27,215 bases of DNA from JAHJRN01 sp043805355 (GCA_043805355.1 JAZDIB010000063.1:1-27215), one strand, 5' to 3'. Positions 8,836 to 17,036 are shown, counted from the first letter of the stretch. Numbers and translations: made by a program. Notes: generated by a model from the letters alone, not told the origin.

Positions 8836-8910
8836 CGGGTCGGGTTGGCGAGCGCTTAGAACGTTCCTGGCGAGGATGCGTTCTAGGTCTCCCCAACTAG
8901 GCCCGTTTTT
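8836..8910. terminator. Long bidirectional terminator hairpin between convergent genes
   Basis: CGGG (8836-8839), GGTTGG, GAG and TAGAACG on the left pair with CGTTCTA, CTC, CCAAC and CCCG on the right around a 15-base loop, followed by TTTTT (8906-8910). It lies between two genes whose 3' ends face each other. Confidence 0.8.
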
Positions 8911-8912
8911 CG

Positions 8913-10055
8913 TTATACCGAAACGTCCGGTCGGATGGCCTGACGCAGGCGGTCCACGACGGCCTTCACGCTATCCGTCGCGTTGTCGACGGTGAATGCC
9001 GCGTGTACGGGCGTCCCGGTCGCGCCGAACGGACGTCCGAGGTCCATCGCAGAGAACGGGGCGGTCGCATGGAGGGAGACGCGCATCGGACCAACCGCCG
9101 GTTCCGACGCGAGCAGGACGACCTTCGCTTCCGGGGCGTAGCCGATGAGTTCCTCGACCACGTCGTCGAGCGCTGCGTCCGTCGCGCCCGTCTCGACGAG
9201 GTCCTGGCGCGTGAGCACGGACCAGATGAAGCCGCGGTCGCGGTCGTGTTCGAGGCGCGAGAGGCACCGGCCCCAGAGCTTCAGCGTCGGCACGGACCGG
9301 CGCCGCCAGAGGCCATGGATGATGGCTTCGCGGCGGGCGCCGAGGGACACGAGGTCCGACGCGACGGTGAGCGACGTCGGCGTGATGTCCGGCGTGCGGA
9401 ACGAGCGCGTCTTGGCGATGATGTTGGCGAGGAGCGCGGTCGCGATGTCCGCGTCGATGCGTGAGCGGTCCCATTCCTGGAACATCCGGAACAGGATCTC
9501 GCCGGTCGCGACGGCGTTCAGGTCCACGAGATTCACCTGGCCCCAGAGCTCGTTGCCCGGGTCGCGGTCCACGTTCACGATGGTGGTGCGGTGCAGGAAC
9601 GCGGCGTGGTCGCGCATGAGTACGCCGAGCGACGATATGTCCGGCGCGTCCACGGCGAGGATGAGGTCGTACCGGTCCTCGCCGTCCGAGAACACGAGGT
9701 CCTTCGCCGTCCATTCGCCCGTCTTCGGCACCAGCGTCATCTCGAGCTTCCCGTCGCGGACGTCGTACATGAGTTCATGGAGCGGCGCGCGGCTGACGTC
9801 GAGCGTGATGCGGGCGGAACGCATGGCCCCGACCGAACCGGTCACGACATCGAGCCCCGGCAGGAAGTCCGGCGCCGCGGCCTTGTCGAACCCCGGGACG
9901 AGCGTGTCGTGCGGCTTGCCCATCTTCGTGAGGAACAGGGAACACGCCACGACGCTTGCGAGGGCGTCATGGGAGGCATGTTCTCTGGTGACCACGAGGA
10001 TGCGCTCGGCGCGCTGAAGTTGCTCAATGGCCTGCCGTACGGGGGTCAGGGACAT
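8913..10055 (-). CDS. DHH-family phosphoesterase-like protein with degenerate catalytic motifs
   Basis: A 380-residue protein with the layout of DHH/DHHA1 phosphoesterases (NrnA/RecJ-like nucleases and pAp phosphatases). Motif I is REHASHDALAS where active members have HxxPDxDAxGS. Motif II is ILAVDAPDISSLG. Motif III reads NVDRDPGNELWG, with DRD in place of the DHH that names the family. The C-terminal GGGH motif of DHHA1 domains is not recognisable; FGATGTPVHAAFTV is at its expected place. Several metal ligands are therefore lost and the protein may be inactive, regulatory or an RNA/nucleotide-binding derivative. A start 12 bases upstream (10067) is possible; 10055 is chosen because it reads CCCTATG like other starts. 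It is divergent from valS. Confidence 0.8.
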   Translation of the reverse strand: MSLTPVRQAIEQLQRAERILVVTREHASHDALASVVACSLFLTKMGKPHDTLVPGFDKAAAPDFLPGLDVVTGSVGAMRSARITLDVSRAPLHELMYDVRDGKLEMTLVPKTGEWTAKDLVFSDGEDRYDLILAVDAPDISSLGVLMRDHAAFLHRTTIVNVDRDPGNELWGQVNLVDLNAVATGEILFRMFQEWDRSRIDADIATALLANIIAKTRSFRTPDITPTSLTVASDLVSLGARREAIIHGLWRRRSVPTLKLWGRCLSRLEHDRDRGFIWSVLTRQDLVETGATDAALDDVVEELIGYAPEAKVVLLASEPAVGPMRVSLHATAPFSAMDLGRPFGATGTPVHAAFTVDNATDSVKAVVDRLRQAIRPDVSV

Positions 10056-10129
10056 AGGGACCGACATTGAGCATGGGACACAAGACCTTACGACGCTATG
10101 GGAGGGATGTCAACTGATGTGGGGTCGCC

Positions 10130-10280
10130 ATGTCCTGAGCGGAAGTGACCTTAGAGAGACTTCGCGTCCTGAGCGAGTCCGCGAGCCGAAGGATCTTCAA
10201 ATAAGCCGCAGCCACACGTCGGACGGGCTGCGGCTCGCTGGAAGGTCCCTCGGGGTACCTCGGGACGCGAAAAGAGAATT
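10130..10280. repeat. Palindromic repeat fragments between the DHH-like gene and valS
   Basis: The gap 10068-10283 has no gene. It contains TCCTGAGCGGAAGTGACC and GTCCTGAGCGAGTCC...AAGGATCTTC stretches related to the elements at 11677 and 17037, a perfect ten-base hairpin AGCCGCAGCC/GGCTGCGGCT (10204-10213 and 10226-10235) and a GGTCCCTCGGGGTACCTCGGGAC palindrome near 10245, read here in two parts around its centre. It looks like several decayed elements nested together. Confidence 0.55.
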
Positions 10281-10283
10281 AGG

Positions 10284-10312
10284 TTGACGGGGAGGCCCTT
10301 GAAACGTAGCAT
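10284..10312 (+). promoter_or_regulatory. Promoter of valS
   Basis: TTGACG (10284-10289), exactly 17 bases, TAGCAT (10307-10312). The -10 ends ten bases before the ATG at 10323, so the leader should be about four bases. No T-box leader is possible here. The promoter also rules out an upstream in-frame start at 10284, which is the -35 box itself. Confidence 0.75.
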
Positions 10313-10322
10313 TTCCGCATCT

Positions 10323-13088
10323 ATGCCAACCGAACGCGACCTTCCGAAGGCGTACGACGCCGCCTCCGTCGAAGCTGAAATCTTCCAAGGGTGGGAGTCG
10401 TCGGGCGCGTTCGATCCGGACCGTCTCGAGGGGCTCGACCCGCGGTTCAAGGACGCGGAGCCGTATTGCATCACCCTCCCGCCGCCGAACCGTACCGGGA
10501 CCCTGCACCTCGGCCATGCCGTGATGCTCGCCATCGAGGACCTGCTCATCCGTTTCCATCGCATGTCGGGGAAGAAGGCGTACTGGGTCCCGGGCACGGA
10601 CCACGCGGCCATCGCGACGCAGGTGAAGGTCGAGGAGATGCTCCGGAAGCAGGGGATGGCGGACCCGAAACAGGAGCTTGGCCGCGAGAAGTTCCTGGAG
10701 AAGGTCCGCGAGTTCGCGCAGTCGTCGCGCGACATCATCGTGGGGCAGTGCAAGGCCATGGGCGCGTCGATGGACTGGTCGCGGGAGAAATACACGCTAG
10801 ACGAGCAGCGCAACCGCGCCGTGAACGAGGTGTTCCGCATGATGCACGAGGACGGGCTCATCGAGCGCGGCTTCCGCGTCGTGAACTGGGATCCTGTCTT
10901 CAAGACGACCTTGTCCGACGATGAGGTGGAGATGAAGGAGACGACCGCGCGGCTCGTCACGTTCACGTACGACAAGGATTTTCCCATCCCGGTCTCCACC
11001 ACGCGGCCGGAGACGAAGTTCGGCGACACGGCCGTGGCGGTGCATCCGGACGACGGGCGCTACAAGGCGTACATCGGCAAGACGTTCGAGCCCGTGTTCT
11101 GCGGGAAGAAACTCTCCATCACGGTCGTGGCGGACGAAGCCGCGGACCCGACGTTCGGGACCGGCGCGGTCGGCGTGACGCCGGCGCATTCCATGACGGA
11201 CGCGGAGATCGCGGAACGGCACCAGCTCCCGTCCGTGCAGGTCATCGACCAGGAGGCGCGCATGATCCCGGATGCCGTCGGCGAGGGATTCGGCGGCCTC
11301 ACGACCGTCGAGGCGCGGAAGAAGATCGAGGAGATGCTCACGGCGTCCGGTCTGCTCCGGTCCGTCGAGGAGGTCCCGCAGAGCTTGCCCGTCGCCCAAC
11401 GCGGCGGCGCCACGGTCGAACAGCTTCCCATGAAGCAGTGGTTCGTGCGCGTGAACAAGCCGTTCGCCCTGCGCCAGGACACGCTCGGGAAATGGAAGAA
11501 GGGCGAGATGACGACGTTGAAGGAGCTGATGCGGCACGCGGTCGCGTCGAAGCTCATCACGGTCGTGCCGGAGCGGTTCGACAAGACGTATTTCCATTGG
11601 ATCGATAACCTCCGCGACTGGTGCATCTCGCGGCAGATCTGGTTCGGGCACCGCATCCCGGTGTGGTATAAGACAGGTCGTCCTGAGGGAAGTCGGAGCG
11701 ACGAGGGACCTTCGAATCGGAACAGCCAACGGGAAGATCTCTCGACTGCGCTCGAGATGACGGTTTCTTCTACGTCCCCGGGCGAAGGATGGGAGCAGGA
11801 CCCGGATACGCTCGATACGTGGTTCTCGTCCGGCCTGTGGACGTTCTCCACGCTCGGATGGCCGGATGCGGAGGAGTTCGCCAGGAACCGCGCGTTCCAT
11901 CCGACGTCCGTCCTCGAGACCGGCTACGACATCCTCTTCTTCTGGATCGCGCGCATGGTCCTCATGTCCACGTACGTGCTCGGCGAGGTGCCGTTCAAGG
12001 ACGTGTACCTCCACGGCCTCGTGCGCGACGAGAAGGGGCGCAAGATGTCCAAGTCGCTCGGCAACGTCATCGACCCGCTCGACATGATCGGGAAATACGG
12101 CACGGACGCGGTGCGCCTCGCGCTGGTGCTCGGCACGACGGCCGGTCAGGACCAGAAGCTGTCGGAAGAGAAAATCGAGGGGTTCCGCAACTTCACGAAC
12201 AAGCTGTGGAACATCAGCCGGTTTGTCTTACAGCAAATTGATCGACTGAATGGTGATATCAATCAGATAGAAATACGGACGGATGTCGATAATTGGATAT
12301 TCTACAATTTTCTCAATACCATTCACATCGCGAACGAATCATTAGGGGGTTATCAATTGTCGCAATGCGGCGAGCAGCTTAGATACTTTACGTGGAATCA
12401 TTTTGCCGACATATATTTGGAAGCAGCAAAGGTTGAGGGGCATAAAGAAAAAAATCTATCCTTCCTTCTTAACCAACTTCTTCGGCTTTGGCATCCTTTT
12501 ATGCCATTTGTTACCGAATATGTCTGGAAACTTGGTGGGAATCAGAAGCTGCTTATTATCAGCGAGTGGATTAGCGAAGATCAGTTAAGGAATTACCTTG
12601 AACGCAATGGTCTTGATCGAGCTAAGGCGAGTTTCTTTGAGTCGCAAGTGATTCGATTGATTTCGGATATTCGACGTTGGAAAACGGAAAATGGACTCAG
12701 TGCTTCGAAGAATGTGTCATTTCAGGTTTGTGCCCCGCGCGAAATTCGAGAATTGTTCGAAACGAACTTGAAGTTCATTGTCAGTAGTGTTCGATCCCCA
12801 GATATTCAATTTGTTGACCATATCGAAGATGGGGCAGTTGCTCTCGTTTCGGGGTCCGCGACGGTTGCCCCGTTGAATATTGAGATTGAAGACGTCGAGA
12901 AGGAGAAGGCGAAGCTCGCGAAGGAGTTGTCGGAAGCCGAGGCCTATGTCGCGTCGCTCGCGACGAAGCTCGGCAACGCGGAGTTCACGTCCAAGGCTCC
13001 GGCCAAGGTCGTCGAGACCATGAAGACGAACAAGTCCGAAGCCGAGGCGAAAGTCGCGGCGCTGAAGGAGCAGATCGGAAAACTATGA
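10323..13088 (+). CDS. valS: Valyl-tRNA synthetase
   Basis: Class Ia synthetase that charges tRNA-Val, 921 residues. It has the HIGH-type signature HLGH (62-65), the editing-domain motif TTRPET (226-231), LDTWFSSGLW and KMSKS (574-578). An anticodon-binding helical domain (about 630-830, with HPFMPFVTEYVW) and a C-terminal tRNA-binding coiled coil (about 855-921, rich in Lys/Glu/Ala) follow. Two oddities: residues about 452-480 are encoded by an in-frame palindromic repeat in the variable loop before WEQDPDTLDT, and residues about 636-853 are encoded by DNA of about 40% GC against about 65% on either side. The start is fixed by the promoter. Two valine tRNA genes, GAC and UAC, lie in the same window. 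The stop overlaps the next gene (ATGA). Confidence 0.96.
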   Translation: MPTERDLPKAYDAASVEAEIFQGWESSGAFDPDRLEGLDPRFKDAEPYCITLPPPNRTGTLHLGHAVMLAIEDLLIRFHRMSGKKAYWVPGTDHAAIATQVKVEEMLRKQGMADPKQELGREKFLEKVREFAQSSRDIIVGQCKAMGASMDWSREKYTLDEQRNRAVNEVFRMMHEDGLIERGFRVVNWDPVFKTTLSDDEVEMKETTARLVTFTYDKDFPIPVSTTRPETKFGDTAVAVHPDDGRYKAYIGKTFEPVFCGKKLSITVVADEAADPTFGTGAVGVTPAHSMTDAEIAERHQLPSVQVIDQEARMIPDAVGEGFGGLTTVEARKKIEEMLTASGLLRSVEEVPQSLPVAQRGGATVEQLPMKQWFVRVNKPFALRQDTLGKWKKGEMTTLKELMRHAVASKLITVVPERFDKTYFHWIDNLRDWCISRQIWFGHRIPVWYKTGRPEGSRSDEGPSNRNSQREDLSTALEMTVSSTSPGEGWEQDPDTLDTWFSSGLWTFSTLGWPDAEEFARNRAFHPTSVLETGYDILFFWIARMVLMSTYVLGEVPFKDVYLHGLVRDEKGRKMSKSLGNVIDPLDMIGKYGTDAVRLALVLGTTAGQDQKLSEEKIEGFRNFTNKLWNISRFVLQQIDRLNGDINQIEIRTDVDNWIFYNFLNTIHIANESLGGYQLSQCGEQLRYFTWNHFADIYLEAAKVEGHKEKNLSFLLNQLLRLWHPFMPFVTEYVWKLGGNQKLLIISEWISEDQLRNYLERNGLDRAKASFFESQVIRLISDIRRWKTENGLSASKNVSFQVCAPREIRELFETNLKFIVSSVRSPDIQFVDHIEDGAVALVSGSATVAPLNIEIEDVEKEKAKLAKELSEAEAYVASLATKLGNAEFTSKAPAKVVETMKTNKSEAEAKVAALKEQIGKL
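11677..11761. repeat. In-frame palindromic repeat inside valS
   Basis: The 85-base segment begins GTCGTCCTGAGG and ends CTCGAGATGAC, imperfect inverted ends of the kind seen at 17037-17104. The interior shares AGGGACCTTC with that copy's AGGACCTTC. It adds about 28 residues rich in Arg, Ser and Glu to the synthetase without breaking the frame. Confidence 0.75.
12228..12880 (+). other. Low-GC segment of valS covering the anticodon-binding domain
   Basis: By hand count 12241-12540 has 120 G+C in 300 bases (40%), whereas 12001-12060 in the same gene has 39 in 60 (65%). Codons ending in A or T are common here (caa, att, gat, tta) and rare elsewhere. The reading frame is intact and the protein matches ValRS throughout. 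The edges near 12228 and 12880 are sharp. This pattern suggests replacement by recombination with a lower-GC donor. Confidence 0.85.
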
Positions 13089-13405
13089 ACGTTTCCTGGT
13101 ATCGGAACCCGCATCGAATGTCGAGGATTTTCGCGATCGGTTGCATACCCATCGGACTTGTCGCGACCGTCGTCTGGAGTCCATCGATGTACGTCTTCTT
13201 TCCCGGGCTGATTCTGTACCACGCGTTTGACTGGTGTTTTTCTGGCGCGATGGGATTGCCACTCGCGGCGGACATGACGGACGGTCAAAGTGATATTGCA
13301 TTCTACGTCTATGGCCCCATCTTGTTCATTTCGTACGCGCTCTCCGTCGGGATGTGGGCAGGGATTGGTAATTGGGTCGGCAAGGCGCTTGCGCGTCGTG
13401 CATAA
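13085..13405 (+). CDS. Small polytopic membrane protein, unknown function
   Basis: A 106-residue hydrophobic protein overlapping the valS stop by four bases (ATGA), so probably translated from the valS message. Hydrophobic stretches near residues 13-32, 37-50 and 71-98 suggest three membrane segments; MWAGIGNWVGKALARRA is a basic C terminus likely to face the cytoplasm. I recognise no family. Its codon use is less GC-rich than the pilus genes and closer to the low-GC part of valS, so it may have entered with that segment. Confidence 0.7.
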   Translation: MNVSWYRNPHRMSRIFAIGCIPIGLVATVVWSPSMYVFFPGLILYHAFDWCFSGAMGLPLAADMTDGQSDIAFYVYGPILFISYALSVGMWAGIGNWVGKALARRA

Positions 13406-13528
13406 AGAAGAGCCGTCGCAGAATCGGACGGCTCGGGGGACGGGCCTGTCTCCGTGCGAATATGCACGAAGCATCCGTCGAGGGAGCCCAATCGGCCACG
13501 TACCGGAAGACACGCGTCACCGTTGGGT
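13403..13528 (-). ncRNA. Candidate small RNA with its own promoter and terminator
   Basis: On the reverse strand, TTGACG (13563-13558), a 17-base spacer and an extended -10 TGATATCAA (TATCAA 13540-13535) predict a start near 13528. About 120 bases on, GAGCCGTC/GACGGCTC (13434-13427 with 13417-13410) is followed by TTCTTTATG, a plausible intrinsic terminator. The predicted RNA starts with a stem (13528-13520 with 13495-13486: CCCAA.CGG with CCG.TTGGG, one bulge) and has a second hairpin around GTGC/GCAC near 13455-13475. No reading frame of interest is present. The call rests on promoter, structure and terminator only. Confidence 0.45.
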
Positions 13529-13534
13529 ACGTCT

Positions 13535-13607
13535 TTGATATCAGAAAATGTACGTTTCGTCAAGGGACGGGACCCCGATTGACATGCGGTCGGTTTTCTG
13601 ATATCCC
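13535..13607. promoter_or_regulatory. Back-to-back promoters sharing a 12-bp inverted repeat
   Basis: Perfect arms GATATCAGAAAA (13537-13548) and TTTTCTGATATC (13594-13605) lie 45 bases apart. The right arm overlaps the -10 of a rightward promoter, TTGACA (13579-13584), 17 bases, TATCCC (13602-13607) with TGA in front. The left arm overlaps the -10 of a leftward promoter, TTGACG (13563-13558), 17 bases, TATCAA (13540-13535) with TGA in front. The symmetry suggests one regulator binding both -10 regions. Confidence 0.6.
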
Positions 13608-13657
13608 TACGTATCGCTCGGATGTCCCGGGCGTGGACTTCGACAAAGGAGACAGAA

Positions 13658-15737
13658 ATGATCAAAGGCCTTCTGGAACGGTATGGCTCGCTGAAGGATA
13701 TCCCCGAAGACGACCTCGTATCGATCGGTTTCCAGCGCGTGACCGTGGACGGTAGCGTCCGCGTGATCAGGCAGGGGAGCGCCAGCAAGGCGTTCCTCTC
13801 GCTCCGCGAGTAGGTCGCGGACATGTACGGCCTCACCCCAGAGGAGGTCCCGGCCGGGCTCTCGCAACACTACCTGCAGCGCATGCGCCTCGTCATGACT
13901 TCGTTGCGACGGCGCGTCTTCGCCGAAAAGGTCGACAACAAGGAGATGAACTCCGTTCTCGGCACACGCGAGCGCGAAGACCAGGGACCGAGGGTGTTTC
14001 TCAAAGACTTCATGTCCTACGTGCAGGCATGGGCGCGCGACCCCTCCGGTCGGAACGTCCTGCGGCGCGGTGACATGAAGACCTATGGAAGGATCCTTGC
14101 GGCCAAGGGCGTGGATCCGAAGAGGTGGTACAAGGGTTCCGAGGCCATGTTCGCGGACGTGGTGTCGCGCGAGATGGTGCCTGTGTCCGTACGGATGCAG
14201 CGCTCCGTGGCCGAGTTCGCCGGATGGTTCCGGACGTTCGTGGAGAATGAAATCCATGGCGGCGATGCCTGCCTTCAGGAGGTCGCGAATCGCATCGCCG
14301 CTGCTTCCCCGACGGTCGAGGACATCATGCTGACCGTCGGTTCGGACGAATCCAAGCTCCGTAACGCCCTTACCGTCGCGGTGGCGCGCGGGTCGCGCAA
14401 GGATGCCCTCAAGGGCGACGAAGCCGTCGGATTCTATCATCTGCAGCGTCTGCAGAGATCGTTCTCACCGCGTCCATCGGGAGGTGGTGGGACATTCACC
14501 ATCCGTCTCGCGTCCAAGAACCCGTTCACGGTCCTCGACATCGGGAACGACGGCGGCTGTTGCATCGGTGTCTACATCGATTCGGACAGCGACGCGTTCC
14601 ATGGTGCCGTCGGCCAGATACAGATGCCCAGGTTCCTCGTCGACCCTGCGACGCAGTTCGTCGAGGTCATGCGCGGGAACCGGCGCTGCGGGATGGCGCT
14701 GCTCTTCGCCGCGGAGGACGTGGACGAGCGACCCGTCATCGTCGTGAACAGCATCGAGCTGAACGAGACCCTCGCGGACGTCGCGGATCCGGTCGTGGAC
14801 GCGGTCCTCGCCTGGGTGCAGTCGTTCGCGAAGGCCGCAGGCTTCGCATATGTCGTCATGGGAAGCCACGATCACAACACGGGCATGACGCACGGCGAAC
14901 GGAGCGTCATGACGAGCTCCAAGGTCTCGACCTGTTGGAAGGACCTCTCCTGGCGCGTGAAGCCGCGCTCCACAGCGTCCCTCCGACGCCCGGCCGATGA
15001 CGTCTCGAAGGAGTACTACCTGTTCGGGGGACGTCTTCGAGAACGAGGCCGAAGGCCAATCCATCGTCGATATCCAGCGCGTCGTCCCGTCCGACGAGAA
15101 GGTCCGCACCCTCTTCGACGAGATGCGCGACATCTTCGAGGTCGTCGTCGGCCCGGAGGAATACCGGAAGGAGGGGATCCTCATCCCGGACCATCCGTTC
15201 GTCGACCACTTCCTGACGAATGACGCGAAGCTCCGCACGTTCATCCGCCATCTGCGTCGCGTCTGCAAGGCGCCGAAGGGCGAGAAGATCCCCGCGATCT
15301 TCGCGCTCGGCATCAACTACGATATGGAGGGATGCCTAACCTTCGACGACACCCTGCTCAGCGGAGAGGCCTTCCGTTGGGAGGATCTGCACCGTACATA
15401 CCTCGACGTCTTCAAGGAATGGATCTCGTCCCCTCCGGCCTTCAAGAAGAAGGTCGGGCCACCCATGGGTGCGAGTGTCCTCATCTCCACGCTGAAGCCG
15501 TTCGACCACACGTCGCACGCGTTCGGGGCGTCGCTCCTCATCCAAAGCCAGACGTTCCTCTGGGCTTCCAGATGCGGATATCCCATCGGGAATCGCATCG
15601 ACCGGATCAGGGACTCTGATGCCAACAGTACCCTCAAGACCTTCTTCCTCGAATTCCGGGATGGGGCGATGCGACTCGTCCCCCCCGTCTCGTCCTGCAC
15701 CTATTCCCGTGAAGAGGAATTTCCTCTGTACTTCTAG
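13658..15737 (+). pseudogene. Long unrecognised accessory gene with an in-frame TAG and a frameshift
   Basis: The start at 13658 has a strong Shine-Dalgarno, AAAGGAG (13645-13651), and a 44-base leader behind a near-consensus promoter, unlike most genes here. The frame runs 51 codons to TAG (13811-13813), resumes in the same frame (next ATG 13823) to about residue G-G at 15026-15031, then must shift by one base in a run of five G to continue to 15737. Repaired, the product has about 690 residues. Visible features: a central segment FTVLDIGNDGGCCIGVY then IVVNSIELNE and a helix, which could be an acetyltransferase-like fold (weak), and a C-terminal part rich in aromatic residues. I know no family for it. 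Readings in favour of decay, of two translated genes, or of base errors in G runs cannot be separated here. Confidence 0.75.
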
Positions 15738-15752
15738 CTCATCCTTCTCCCG

Positions 15753-15780
15753 ACCGTCGGCAGCCGTGCCGGCGGTTTTT
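15753..15780 (+). terminator. Terminator of the accessory gene
   Basis: Nine-base stem ACCGTCGGC (15753-15761) with GCCGGCGGT (15768-15776), one G-T pair, and a run of five T to 15780. Confidence 0.9.
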
Positions 15781-15782
15781 CA

Positions 15783-15811
15783 TTGCGTAAACCGTGCGGT
15801 TTCGATAGGAT
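15783..15811 (+). promoter_or_regulatory. Promoter of tyrS
   Basis: TTGCGT (15783-15788), 17 bases, TAGGAT (15806-15811). The -10 ends eleven bases before the ATG at 15823, giving a predicted leader of about five bases. It starts right after the preceding terminator. Confidence 0.6.
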
Positions 15812-15822
15812 ACGGGCATCAT

Positions 15823-17031
15823 ATGGCCAAAAAATTGACGGTCTCGACGGACGAGAAGGCAATCCGGACGTTCCTCACCAGAGGGGTGGAGAATGTCTAT
15901 CCGAATCCTGACGCGCTCGAGAAGCTGTTGTTTTCGGGGAAACGGATAACGACATACTGCGGAATCGATCCGACAGGGCCGACCCTGCACATCGGCCATT
16001 CGATCTGGCTTCGGAAGCTCGCGGAACTGCAGAAGCTTGGACATGACGTCATCCTGCTCATCGGCGACTTCACGGCCATGATCGGCGATCCGACGGATAA
16101 GGCGGCGACGCGCAAGAAATTGTCGCGCAAGGAGGTGATGGTGAACTGCAAGCTGTACAAGGAACAGGCATCCAAGTTCCTTCGGTTCACGGGAACGAAT
16201 CCGGCGCAATTGAAATACAACAGCGCCTGGCTCGCGAAGATGTCGTTCAACGACGTCGTCGAGCTCGCGTCGCACTTCACGGTCCAGCAGATGGCGGAGC
16301 GCGACATGTTCGAGACGCGCATGAAGGAGGGGAAGCCGGTCTATCTCCACGAATTTCTCTATCCGCTCATGCAGGGCTACGATTCGGTCGCGATGGACGT
16401 GGATCTCGAGATCGGCGGCAACGATCAGATGTTCAACATGTTGGCTGGTCGAACGCTTCTCAAGGAAATGAAGGGAAAAGAAAAAATCGTGCTCACGCTC
16501 AAGCTCCTCGAAGATACGACCGGCAAGAAGATGGGGAAGACCGAAGGGAACATGATCACGCTCGACGATGCGCCGGAGGACATGTTCGGGAAGGTCATGA
16601 GCTGGACGGACGGGATGATCGTGCCGGGGTTCGAGCTGTGCACGGACGTGCCGATGAAGGAGATCCAGGGCATCGCGGCGTCCATCGCGGATGGGGAGAA
16701 CCCGGTCGCCTTCAAACGCCGGCTCGCGGCCGAGATCGTGACGATGTTCATCGGCGCGGACGCGGCGGAGAAGGCGGCGGAGCACTTCACGAAGGTGCAC
16801 ACCGCACACGAGGCGCCAGAGGAGATGCTCGAATGCCCCGTGAAGAAAGCCTGTAAGCTCGTGGATGTATTGGTCCAAGCCGGACTCGTCGTGTCCAAGT
16901 CGGAAGCGCGGCGGCAGATCGAGCAGGGTGGGGTGAAGGTCGACGGGAAGGTCGTGAAGGACGTGGACGCGACGGTGAAGGCGCCGGCGGTCCTCCAGAA
17001 GGGGAAACGGCATTTTGTCAGATTGATATAA
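15823..17031 (+). CDS. tyrS: Tyrosyl-tRNA synthetase
   Basis: Class Ic synthetase that activates tyrosine and charges tRNA-Tyr; 402 residues, normal length. Rossmann catalytic domain with TYCGIDPTGPTLHIGH (HIGH at 56-59), the tyrosine-pocket and dimer region LEIGGNDQMFNMLAGR, and the KMSKS equivalent KMGKT (236-240). A C-terminal S4 RNA-binding domain (about 340-402) contains SKSEARRQIEQGGVKVDGK. An in-frame start at 15619 exists but falls inside the broken accessory gene; the ATG at 15823 follows the promoter and gives a standard N terminus. No Shine-Dalgarno. A palindromic repeat separates it from argS. Confidence 0.96.
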   Translation: MAKKLTVSTDEKAIRTFLTRGVENVYPNPDALEKLLFSGKRITTYCGIDPTGPTLHIGHSIWLRKLAELQKLGHDVILLIGDFTAMIGDPTDKAATRKKLSRKEVMVNCKLYKEQASKFLRFTGTNPAQLKYNSAWLAKMSFNDVVELASHFTVQQMAERDMFETRMKEGKPVYLHEFLYPLMQGYDSVAMDVDLEIGGNDQMFNMLAGRTLLKEMKGKEKIVLTLKLLEDTTGKKMGKTEGNMITLDDAPEDMFGKVMSWTDGMIVPGFELCTDVPMKEIQGIAASIADGENPVAFKRRLAAEIVTMFIGADAAEKAAEHFTKVHTAHEAPEEMLECPVKKACKLVDVLVQAGLVVSKSEARRQIEQGGVKVDGKVVKDVDATVKAPAVLQKGKRHFVRLI

Positions 17032-17036
17032 GCGAC

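Noticed and set aside
8836..8910. A structured regulatory RNA or riboswitch
   Set aside because: The long hairpin lies between two convergent 3' ends and ends in a T-run, as a bidirectional terminator would.
10068..10322. A T-box leader in front of valS
   Set aside because: The promoter at 10284-10312 leaves only a few bases of leader, and no T-box or specifier-loop sequence is visible.
12403..12588. A short forward open frame in the low-GC part of valS
   Set aside because: It is out of frame with an intact, recognisable ValRS anticodon-binding domain and has no independent support.
12944..13513. A 189-codon reverse frame overlapping the candidate small RNA
   Set aside because: It runs through the terminator hairpin and antisense to valS and the membrane protein, with no motif and no ribosome site near its start.
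13811..13813. TAG read as a sense codon
   Set aside because: TAG ends pilC and the pilin gene in normal positions, so general recoding is unlikely; a point mutation or a separate downstream start explains this site better.
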